Source: Pseudovibrio japonicus
Lineage (GTDB): Bacteria > Pseudomonadota > Alphaproteobacteria > Rhizobiales > Stappiaceae
Length of the DNA stretch: 64,000 nucleotides
Assembly (NCBI RefSeq): GCF_014651595.1
Contig: NZ_BMXE01000002.1
Location: 124,001 to 188,000 of the forward strand
Direction of reading: 5' to 3'
Position 1 is the stretch's first letter, and each line of letters opens with the position of its first letter. Positions 57,729 to 64,000 of this stretch are shown piece by piece. The translations under genes and the position numbers were made by a program. Under the pieces are notes generated by a model. That model was not told where the DNA came from, made no database searches, and saw nothing but the letters and a program-made list of their open reading frames with translations.

Positions 57729-59267
57729 ATGGCAATCGGTCCCAAACTAGAATTTCGGCAAAGCCAGCAGCTTGTCATGACGCCGCAGCTGATGCAGGCG
57801 ATCAAACTGCTGCAACTGTCGAATGTGGACCTGATTGCACACGTCAACAACGAGCTGGAAAGCAATCCGTTTCTGGAACGCGATGAAAGCCCGGATGGGG
57901 CTGGACCAGCCGCTGATACCTCCACCACAGAGAACACTGCTGAAACCAGCGACAGCGCCGCAGACGCTCAGGAAGGGGACTGGCTCAAGAATGAGCTGGA
58001 GACGACTCCTGAAGCAATTTCAGGCAATCTGGATTCCGAGCTATCCAACGTCTTTCCCGATGATAATGGCGAGAGCCCTTCCGTTGATCCCATTCAGCAG
58101 AAGGCTGACAACTGGCAAGCGCCCAGTCACACGACCTCTGCAGCCAGTTCGGACTACAATCTGGAAGCCTTTGTTGCCGCAGAGGTTTCACTGAGCGAGC
58201 ACTTGCAGGAGCAGCTTGGGTTTGCTGTTACCAGTTCTGCCGACACTCTGATTGCGCACCAACTCATCGACTGCCTTGATGAGAACGGCTACTTGCGCAT
58301 CGACAGCACCGAGATGGCGAACCGACTTGGTGTATCCGAGCAGGAGCTAGAACGAATTATTCGTGCGTTGCAGGGCCTTGATCCGGTCGGGGTGTTTGCG
58401 CGGGATTTGTCCGAGTGCCTTAAACTGCAGCTGGTAGAGAAGGATCGCTTTGATCCTGCCATGCAGACTCTGGTCGAGAATATCGAATTACTGGCCCTGC
58501 GTGACCTAGCGAAGCTCAAACGCCTTTGTAAGGTGGATGACGAAGATTTGAAGGACATGATCCTTGAGATCAAAGAGCTCAATCCAAAGCCCGGTGCAGC
58601 CTTTAACACCGAGGTTACGCAGCCGGTCGTTCCTGACGCGTTTGTACATCCGTCTTCTGACGGGGGCTGGACAGTGGAGCTTAACACAGAGAGCCTGCCG
58701 AAGGTTCTGGTGAACCAGAGCTACTACTCCGAGATCTCTCAGGGCTCCAAGAATGATAAGGAGCTGGCCTACTTCACCGACAGTTTGCAAACTGCGAACT
58801 GGCTCATCAGGAGTCTTGACCAGCGGGCGCGGACGATTCTGAAGGTGTCCTCAGAGATTGTGCGGCAGCAGGACGGTTTCCTCACCTATGGTGTCCAGCA
58901 TTTGCGGCCGATGAATCTGCGTGTGGTTGCAGATGCTATTGGCATGCATGAATCAACCGTCAGCCGCGTCACCTCCAACAAATACATTGCCACGCCACGC
59001 GGAATTTTTGAGCTGAAATACTTCTTTTCTGCCGCAATTGCATCTTCTGAAGGTGGTGAATCGCACTCTGCGGAATCAGTCCGATATCGGATCAAACAGT
59101 TGATTGACGCGGAAGATCCAAAGAAGATTCTCTCGGATGACGCTCTTGTAAAAATTCTAAAGAATGATGGTGTGGATATAGCGCGACGAACTGTAGCTAA
59201 GTATCGGGAAGCATTAAAGATTTCCAGCTCGGTTCAGCGCCGGAGAGAAAAGAACAATCCCACCTAA
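57729..59267 (+). CDS. rpoN: RNA polymerase sigma-54 factor
   Basis: A 512-residue sigma-54. Region I (MAIGPKLEFRQSQQLVMTPQ, then LLQLSNVDLIAHVNNELESN) contacts activators. An acidic region II follows (about 50-150). The core-binding region contains IIRALQGLDPVGVFARDLSE. The helix-turn-helix (AIGMHESTVSRVTSNKYIA) and the RpoN box ARRTVAKYRE near the C terminus bind the -24/-12 promoter. GGAGG precedes the start. Confidence 0.97.
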   Translation: MAIGPKLEFRQSQQLVMTPQLMQAIKLLQLSNVDLIAHVNNELESNPFLERDESPDGAGPAADTSTTENTAETSDSAADAQEGDWLKNELETTPEAISGNLDSELSNVFPDDNGESPSVDPIQQKADNWQAPSHTTSAASSDYNLEAFVAAEVSLSEHLQEQLGFAVTSSADTLIAHQLIDCLDENGYLRIDSTEMANRLGVSEQELERIIRALQGLDPVGVFARDLSECLKLQLVEKDRFDPAMQTLVENIELLALRDLAKLKRLCKVDDEDLKDMILEIKELNPKPGAAFNTEVTQPVVPDAFVHPSSDGGWTVELNTESLPKVLVNQSYYSEISQGSKNDKELAYFTDSLQTANWLIRSLDQRARTILKVSSEIVRQQDGFLTYGVQHLRPMNLRVVADAIGMHESTVSRVTSNKYIATPRGIFELKYFFSAAIASSEGGESHSAESVRYRIKQLIDAEDPKKILSDDALVKILKNDGVDIARRTVAKYREALKISSSVQRRREKNNPT

Positions 59268-59486
59268 ACCCCTGATATTTCTGATAATTTTAAAGAGAGA
59301 TAATAGGCGTCTGATCGGTTAATATCCTCTATAGGATGTTTCTCTCTTCTCAAAGATTTTTTCAGGAACTCGAAAACAGTAGCACTTTAAACTCAGCTGG
59401 TCCAAACTACATGTGTTGAAGGGTTCTTTTTCTCTTTAGCTAAAGAACCTTACAGCGAACAAGTCGACACAACATAAGAGGTTCCC

Positions 59487-60077
59487 ATGACAATTAGAAT
59501 TTCGGGGAGGAACGTGGACATTGGTGATGCTACCAGAACTCACGTTGAAGACCGGATTTCCGATGCACTGGATAAATATTACCCAGGCGCATACACGGGT
59601 CATGTGACAATCGCGCGCGAAGGCTCCGGCTTCCGTTCCGACTGCACAGTCCACCTCAGTACAGGTGTGGTGCTTCAGGTTTCGGGTGATAGCCAGGACC
59701 CGCGCCAGAGTTTCGACAAAGCTGCCGAACGCATTGAGAAAAGGCTAAGGCGCTATAACAGAAAGTTAAACGACCACCATACAAATGGTACCCCTGCAGA
59801 ATGGCAGACATTCGGTGCGACATCGTATGTTCTTGCTGACCCTGAGCAGGAAGAAGAGGTACCAGCCGACTACAACCCACTTGTGGTTGCAGAGACGGAA
59901 GCAAAAGTGAAGACACTGACTGTTGGTATGGCAGTTATGGAGCTAGATTTGAGTGAAGCTCCCGTTGTAGTGTTCCGCAACGCTGGTAATGGTGAGGTAA
60001 ATGTCGTATTCCGTCGTGAAGACGGAAACGTTGGCTGGATCGATCCTAATCTTGCCAACGGGGCTGCCCCTAACTAA
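59487..60077 (+). CDS. hpf: long-form ribosome hibernation promoting factor
   Basis: A 196-residue protein. The N-terminal S30AE domain (1-110; MTIRISGRNVDIGDATRTHV, KAAERIEKRLRRYNRKLNDH) binds the decoding centre. The C-terminal dimerisation domain (about 135-190; VKTLTVGMAVMELDLSEAPV) marks the long form, which makes 100S dimers alone. Its place between rpoN and ptsN is conserved. Confidence 0.95.
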   Translation: MTIRISGRNVDIGDATRTHVEDRISDALDKYYPGAYTGHVTIAREGSGFRSDCTVHLSTGVVLQVSGDSQDPRQSFDKAAERIEKRLRRYNRKLNDHHTNGTPAEWQTFGATSYVLADPEQEEEVPADYNPLVVAETEAKVKTLTVGMAVMELDLSEAPVVVFRNAGNGEVNVVFRREDGNVGWIDPNLANGAAPN

Positions 60078-60101
60078 TAACCACGGTCATAACGACCCTG
60101 C

Positions 60102-60127
60102 ACAAAGCCGGTTTTCACCGGCTTTGT
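60102..60127 (+). terminator. hairpin between hpf and ptsN
   Basis: A perfect 10-bp stem, ACAAAGCCGG with CCGGCTTTGT, loop TTTTCA, followed by ATTTTG. It ends only seven bases before the first ptsN start codon, so it could partly terminate hpf transcription or shield ptsN translation. Confidence 0.65.
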
Positions 60128-60134
60128 ATTTTGC

Positions 60135-60620
60135 ATGAACACGGATCAAGGAATGGATCTGAACGAACTTCTTCGTCCCGAAGCTGTCATTGCCAATCTC
60201 AAGGCAAACAGTAAAAAACAAGCCCTGCAGGAACTTGCAGAACGGGCCTCTGAGATTTGCGGGGAAACTGAGCGCGATATCTTTGATACGCTGCTGCAAC
60301 GCGAACGTCTCGGCTCTACCGGTGTCGGTAACGGCATTGCAATTCCGCATGGTAAGATCGTGAACCTGGATGGGTTACACGGCCTGTTTGCGCGACTGGA
60401 CAAACCTATCGAGTTCGACAGCTTGGATGACCAGCCTGTTGATCTGATCTTCGTATTGCTTGCGCCTGAGGGCGCTGGTGCTGACCACTTGAAAGCTCTG
60501 GCTCGTGTAGCACGGCTTTTGAGGGATGCTGATGTTGCAAGCAAGTTGCGCGCAACAACAGATGCAGATGCAATTTATTCTATTCTGACACACCCTCAGG
60601 CATCGCCAAACGCAGCCTGA
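60135..60620 (+). CDS. ptsN: nitrogen PTS EIIA component
   Basis: A 161-residue EIIA-Ntr protein. The phosphorylated His lies in GNGIAIPHGKIVNL (near residue 74). SLDDQPVDLIFVLLAPEGAG and HLKALARVARLLRD are family blocks. It regulates K+ uptake and nitrogen/carbon signalling in the PTS-Ntr system. An ATG at 60153 (MDLNELLRPEAV) would give the more usual N terminus, but AAGGA lies too close to it. Confidence 0.95.
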   Translation: MNTDQGMDLNELLRPEAVIANLKANSKKQALQELAERASEICGETERDIFDTLLQRERLGSTGVGNGIAIPHGKIVNLDGLHGLFARLDKPIEFDSLDDQPVDLIFVLLAPEGAGADHLKALARVARLLRDADVASKLRATTDADAIYSILTHPQASPNAA

Positions 60621-60642
60621 AGCACGCTCAGATACAAACTAG

Positions 60643-60681
60643 AAAAGCCTGGATTGGACATACACCAATCCAGGCTTTTTT
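60643..60681 (+). terminator. intrinsic terminator of ptsN
   Basis: AAAAGCCTGGATTGG pairs with CCAATCCAGGCTTTTTT around a short loop, with the T-run as part of the stem end. It closes the lpt-rpoN-hpf-ptsN block. Confidence 0.92.
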
Positions 60682-60771
60682 GTTGCTTCGTTAGCCGGGT
60701 TTAACCAGCGGCTATGCGCGCAGGGGCGAAACCGTTTCTGAATTACCCGTTCCGGCAAGTCAGCACATGAT

Positions 60772-61032
60772 TTAGTGGACGCTCAGAGCTTCCAAATCGT
60801 TCTCTATTGCGTTTGCAATCGCAGCATTGCGGGTGTCTGTCAGAACCAGCGGCGTGCCATCAGCGGCCAAAAGCGCCCATGCCGGTAAATCCGCATCCTG
60901 CAATTCTGCATCCGGGAACATTTTCTTCAGATCTTTTGGAGAAATACGCCTGACATAGGCAACTTCACCAGCTCCAAGTTCTTCAAAATTCTCGTACGGG
61001 TCGTCGGCCAGCACAGAGGGGGCGTGAGTCAT
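60772..61032 (-). CDS. DUF1150 family protein
   Basis: An 86-residue acidic protein. YVRRISPKDLKKMFPDAELQ and ALLAADGTPLVLTDTRNAA match DUF1150, a small family almost confined to alphaproteobacteria and usually next to hsp20, as here. AAGGAG precedes the ATG. The function is unknown; a link to heat-shock control has been supposed from its neighbour only. Confidence 0.88.
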   Translation of the reverse strand: MTHAPSVLADDPYENFEELGAGEVAYVRRISPKDLKKMFPDAELQDADLPAWALLAADGTPLVLTDTRNAAIANAIENDLEALSVH

Positions 61033-61050
61033 CGCCTTCTCCTTGGAAGT

Positions 61051-61275
61051 TACTAGAGCATGTCACGTTACGTTCATGCACGCTTCAGGCTCTAAGTCTC
61101 TGTTCTTTATTACGTATCCTTAATCCGAAAACCGTTTCCCATTTATCGGGGATACGCTGTAATATCACGCGCACCCTTTCCCGAAAACCGAATTCTACTT
61201 TCCGGCGATACACTGTAATCTTCCGCGTATTCTAATCCGAAAACCGGTTCCCACCTTTTGGGGACACGCCTTAAT
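61051..61275. repeat. tandem dispersed-repeat cluster between DUF1150 and hsp20
   Basis: After AGAGCATGTCACGTT and GGCTCTAAGTC, three degenerate copies of a 60-70-bp unit follow, each with CCGAAAACCG(G/A/T) followed by TTTCCGG/TTTGGGGA and (A/G)TACGC-like words (near 61125, 61192 and 61238). It resembles the intergenic repeats common in Rhizobiales. It is non-coding. Confidence 0.65.
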
Positions 61276-61312
61276 ACTCAGATCAGCGCGTAGGGAGGAT
61301 TACTTCTTTCCC

Positions 61313-61741
61313 TCAATCTCCCGCCGAAATCTCTATACGGCGAACGATACGCTCTGGCTCGGGACGAGCAAGATCAATAGACAACAGACCATCTCGTAGG
61401 TCTGCCCCCAAAATCTCAATGCCCTCTGCCAGCACAAATGCTCGTTGGAACTGGCGCGCAGCTATTCCTCGGTGAAGATATTGGCGCGTTTTGTCTTCTT
61501 GTTGGCGACCACGGATCACCAGTTGGCTTTCTTCGACAGAAACATCCAATTGGTCACGTGTGAAGCCAGCAACCGCAAGTGTAATGCGGATGACCTCACC
61601 TTTCTCATCAGTGGCAGCGAGGCGCTCAATATTGTAGGGCGGGTAGCCATCATTAGCTGCCTTGCTCACCCTATCCAATACGCGCTCGATATCATCGAAG
61701 CCCAACATAAATGGGCTCGAAAACGCAGATACTCGCGTCAT
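61313..61741 (-). CDS. small heat-shock protein (Hsp20/alpha-crystallin)
   Basis: A 142-residue class A type small heat-shock protein. The N terminus is FSSPFMLGFDDIERVLDRVS, as in IbpA and rhizobial HspA-type proteins. The alpha-crystallin domain (about 35-130) has YNIERLAATD and GIAARQFQRAFVLAEGIEIL. The C-terminal I-x-I-like motif is weak (RRIEISAGD). It holds unfolding proteins during stress. A ROSE-like hairpin in the leader suggests heat-controlled translation. Confidence 0.95.
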   Translation of the reverse strand: MTRVSAFSSPFMLGFDDIERVLDRVSKAANDGYPPYNIERLAATDEKGEVIRITLAVAGFTRDQLDVSVEESQLVIRGRQQEDKTRQYLHRGIAARQFQRAFVLAEGIEILGADLRDGLLSIDLARPEPERIVRRIEISAGD

Positions 61742-61790
61742 AATCCAAGTCCTTCTTAAAGCGACCCAGCTCCAGACCCTGATTAGGCAT
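61742..61790 (-). promoter_or_regulatory. candidate ROSE-like RNA thermometer in the hsp20 leader
   Basis: On the minus strand the Shine-Dalgarno AAGGAC (61749-61754) can pair with GUC-G-CUU (61759-61765), leaving a bulged G and a UAAG loop. A UYGCU-type anti-SD with a bulged G opposite the SD is the hallmark of ROSE elements, which control rhizobial hsp20 genes. The start codon is seven bases downstream. The upstream GGUCUGGAGCUGG stretch could form the extra ROSE hairpins. This is inference from base pairing by eye. Confidence 0.5.
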
Positions 61791-62097
61791 CCGGTGTGAG
61801 GGCATCTCGCCCTCGGTCTTGCCTCTGGAATATGGCGGTTAGCGACGAAGGTTTCAAGTTAACTTAATGATACTCAATTATTTCTGCCGGGTGCTGCCGG
61901 TTTTCTCAGCCCTGATACAAGCTAAGATGGTGAACCGGCAGGGTATTCAATAGCGGTTCTTTGGAGTTGTTGATTTCCCGCCTCTCCCCTCTCCTCAACC
62001 GACGTGCGGCGTCTGCCGAGAATGACAGGTTTACGTGCGTTTCCAAAAACCCTAGGGTTTGCCATAGGGAAAGAGGCCTCGCGCAATTCATTGGGGG
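61791..62097. other. intergenic region between hsp20 and the MAPEG gene
   Basis: About 300 bp with divergent promoters expected. No gene and no clear heat-shock sigma site could be assigned. A motif such as TTGAAGTTAACTT-like AT-rich sequence near 61850-61870 is unremarkable. Confidence 0.35.
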
Positions 62098-62673
62098 ATG
62101 ACGTGCATGGACCATGCAGAGGTGAATAACTCACGGGCAGCCTTACTGGTGAAAGTCTATCCGTTTGGGCTGATTGCAATCAGCTTGCTTATCAACGTTT
62201 TTGTCTTTGGTATCCAACCACTCGTCATCGCGCTTCCTGCACCGGAGATCATTGACGCTTTGATCGTTGCTGCAGTGCTGTTGATAGGTAACCACAGCTG
62301 GTTGATGACGGTCACAGAGCTCACACGCGGGAGATATGGTCTGGCGACAACGCCGGAAGAGTGGGAAGCCAAGGGTGGCCGGCCACAGTCCATAGAACAG
62401 GACGCTCAGGATGCGTTGGAGCGGCGCCACAATGCACATCGTAACACTACTGAAAATACGGTTTATTTCGTTCTGCTCGCCGCAGTGATAGCTGTTGTCT
62501 CGCCCGTGGCGCTTATGGCGCAGGTTTGGATTGTTGGCTTTGCTGTTGCCCGTCTTGGCTACACCTACAGCTATCTGTCTGCCCAGACCGGGCTGCGAGG
62601 CTTGTTCATGAGCCTGACCCTGCTTAGCCTTTATGGGATGGCGAGCTATCTTGCGGTGGCGATGTTTGTTTGA
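62098..62673 (+). CDS. MAPEG-family membrane protein
   Basis: A 191-residue protein with four hydrophobic segments. The family motif is RRHNAHRNTTENTVYFVLLA (near residue 108), followed by VGFAVARLGYTYSYLSAQTG, as in MAPEG (glutathione- or eicosanoid-related) proteins. An insertion before the motif (TRGRYGLATTPEEWEAKGGR) is longer than in typical members. The substrate is unknown. A start at the second Met (62107) is also possible. Confidence 0.8.
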   Translation: MTCMDHAEVNNSRAALLVKVYPFGLIAISLLINVFVFGIQPLVIALPAPEIIDALIVAAVLLIGNHSWLMTVTELTRGRYGLATTPEEWEAKGGRPQSIEQDAQDALERRHNAHRNTTENTVYFVLLAAVIAVVSPVALMAQVWIVGFAVARLGYTYSYLSAQTGLRGLFMSLTLLSLYGMASYLAVAMFV

Positions 62674-62724
62674 GAACGGGCGAAATCAGCTGCAGCTCAT
62701 TCGAAGATATCCAATACACCTTAA

Positions 62725-62754
62725 GAGGGCGCGAAACCGATGTCGCGCGCCCTC
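62725..62754. terminator. hairpin between MAPEG and fasciclin genes
   Basis: GAGGGCGCG pairs with CGCGCCCTC between the two converging genes. No T-run follows on either strand, so it is at most a weak or Rho-assisted terminator. Confidence 0.4.
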
Positions 62755-62789
62755 ACACAAAGTTCTTTAGGTGCAACTGCGTGCCTCAG

Positions 62790-63278
62790 TTAGTTTGAGG
62801 GTAGCAATACCGTGTCGACCACGTGAATCACTCCATTATCGGCTGGAATGTCGGCACTGATCACGTTTGCATTGTCCACGGTCACGCCGGAGGAAGTTTT
62901 GGCGATAGACAGTGTTTTGTCACCAGACCCTTTGATCGTTCTCACTTTAATCGCGCGACCCGGTAGGTCTGTGGACTCAAGCTTCCTTGGCAGCACATGA
63001 TAACTAAGAACTGCAATTAGCTGTTCCTTGTTCTCGGGCTTCAGGAGCATTTCGACTGTGCCATCTGGAAGAGCAGCGAAGGCTTCATCTGTTGGAGCGA
63101 AGACAGTGAGACTCTCTCCCTGTGCTAAGGCGCCATCCAGACCGGCAGCCTGAGCAGCTGCAATCAGGGTGTTAAACTGCCCTGCCTCTTGAGCCACATC
63201 TACAATAGTTCCTGCATTTGCATTCACAGAACCAGCAAGAACCAATGAACTTACAAGTGAAATCATAGATAAACGCAT
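62790..63278 (-). CDS. secreted fasciclin (FAS1) domain protein
   Basis: A 162-residue protein with a signal peptide (MISLVSSLVLAGSVNANAGT, cleavage after NANA). One FAS1 domain follows: SLTVFAPTDEAFAALPDGTV is the H1 box, YHVLPRKL the central motif and NGVIHVVDTVLLPSN the H2 box at the C terminus. Such proteins mediate adhesion or matrix contact. AGGAGG precedes the ATG. No operon partner is seen. Confidence 0.93.
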   Translation of the reverse strand: MRLSMISLVSSLVLAGSVNANAGTIVDVAQEAGQFNTLIAAAQAAGLDGALAQGESLTVFAPTDEAFAALPDGTVEMLLKPENKEQLIAVLSYHVLPRKLESTDLPGRAIKVRTIKGSGDKTLSIAKTSSGVTVDNANVISADIPADNGVIHVVDTVLLPSN

Positions 63279-63399
63279 AAGAGCCTCCTCTTTCCACCCG
63301 CCTAGGCGATGGAATTACATAGATTCAATGCGTGACAACTTGCCACACACAAAGCCTTATACTCATCAGTGCTGAATGTGGATCACCTAGTTCTGAATT

Positions 63400-64000
63400 T
63401 TATTTGGTCTGCTCAAACGCACGCAGCGCTTGTTCTCTAGATTCTTTCAGGTCCACGAGTGGTAGAGGATAGGTTTGACCCAATGTGATGCCCACGTCTT
63501 GCAATATATGCTTGGGAGCTTCCCATGGTTTGAAGAGAAACTTGTCAGGCAGCCCCTTTAGCTCCGGGAGGTAGTCGCGGGTATAGTCGCCGTGAGCATC
63601 AAATTTTTCGCCCTGAAGGACGGGGTTGAAGATGCGAAAATACGGAGCAGCATCTGCACCACAGCCGGCGATCCATTGCCAGCTGGCGGCGTTGTTGGCC
63701 AGATCCGCATCGACGAGACAATCCCAGAACCACGCCTCCCCCAAGCGCCAGTCCAGCAGCAAGTTTTTGACGAGGAACGAGCCGACAATCATGCGCAGGC
63801 GGTTGTGCATGTAGCCGGTTTGCCAGAGTTCTCGCATGCCTGCATCCACGATCGGAATTCCGGTTTTCCCTTTTTGCCAGGCCTCCAGGCGTTGTTCCTC
63901 CTCAGCCCATGGGAAGCTGTCGAATTTGGAATTCAAGTTGACCTTGGGCAAGGTTGGATTGTGAAAGAGCAGCGAATAGGAGAATTCGCGCCAGCCCAAT
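63400..64000 (-). CDS. phrB: deoxyribodipyrimidine photolyase, C-terminal part
   Basis: Only the last 200 codons are present; the gene runs off the right edge. They form the FAD-binding domain of class I CPD photolyases. GWREFSYSLLFHNP, TGIPIVDAGMRELWQTGYMH, NRLRMIVGSFLVKNLLLDWR and DADLANNAASWQWIAGCG include the FAD contacts and the tryptophans of the electron chain. The enzyme repairs cyclobutane pyrimidine dimers with blue light. Confidence 0.95.
   Translation of the reverse strand, partial: LGWREFSYSLLFHNPTLPKVNLNSKFDSFPWAEEEQRLEAWQKGKTGIPIVDAGMRELWQTGYMHNRLRMIVGSFLVKNLLLDWRLGEAWFWDCLVDADLANNAASWQWIAGCGADAAPYFRIFNPVLQGEKFDAHGDYTRDYLPELKGLPDKFLFKPWEAPKHILQDVGITLGQTYPLPLVDLKESREQALRAFEQTK

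Overview
The window looks like a chromosomal segment of a marine-type alphaproteobacterium of the order Hyphomicrobiales (Rhizobiales), perhaps a Stappiaceae/Pseudovibrio-like genome. That placement is inference. It rests on the conserved blocks rplU-rpmA-obgE-proB-proA-nadD-rsfS-rlmH-envC-ctpA-rppH and lptC-lptA-lptB-rpoN-hpf-ptsN, on L21 with a C-terminal helical extension, on DUF1150 beside a small heat-shock protein, and on Rhizobiales-style dispersed palindromic repeats. No species can be named from the sequence alone.

Left edge (1-5937): a tartrate/hydroxy-acid utilisation locus. A tartrate dehydrogenase-like gene and the start of a glycerate kinase gene run leftward. A divergent LysR regulator and an SLC13-type permease run rightward, followed by a secreted DUF1254/DUF1214 protein.

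Genomic island (about 6185-25602, 19.4 kb): it is bounded by a perfect 23-bp direct repeat, one copy of which is the 3' end of tRNA-Ser(CGA). Its left end holds a P4-type integrase, a frameshifted accessory gene, an AlpA-like regulator, a repeat-rich non-coding stretch and a deleted, decayed type I restriction-modification locus. The rest is a leftward block: cysQ, cysD and cysNC, then, beyond an IS481-like remnant, eight overlapping genes encoding a sulfotransferase, three glycosyltransferases, a flippase, a hexapeptide acyltransferase, a polysaccharide pyruvyl transferase and a Wzy/EpsG-like polymerase. Together they suggest an island-borne pathway for a sulfated, possibly pyruvylated and acetylated surface polysaccharide, with its own PAPS supply and PAP removal. 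No priming transferase or outer-membrane exporter is visible, so these would have to come from elsewhere.

Central region (25840-37570): a chemoreceptor, an SH3-domain secreted protein, rplU and rpmA, then ten GNAT acetyltransferase genes of the RimJ/RimL type between rpmA and obgE. Six of these are tightly overlapped, two share a patch of near-identical DNA, and a cold-shock gene lies between the ninth and tenth.

Right half (37797-64000): mostly housekeeping. It covers proline synthesis (proB, proA), NAD synthesis (nadD), ribosome factors (obgE, rsfS, rlmH, hpf), cell envelope genes (an EnvC-like gene, ctpA, uppP, lptC, lptA, lptB), RNA processing (rppH, an RNase D-like gene), hisC, queG, rpoN, ptsN, tRNA-Leu(CAG), a small heat-shock gene with a possible ROSE-like RNA thermometer, a MAPEG protein, a fasciclin protein, and the 3' part of a photolyase gene that runs off the right edge.
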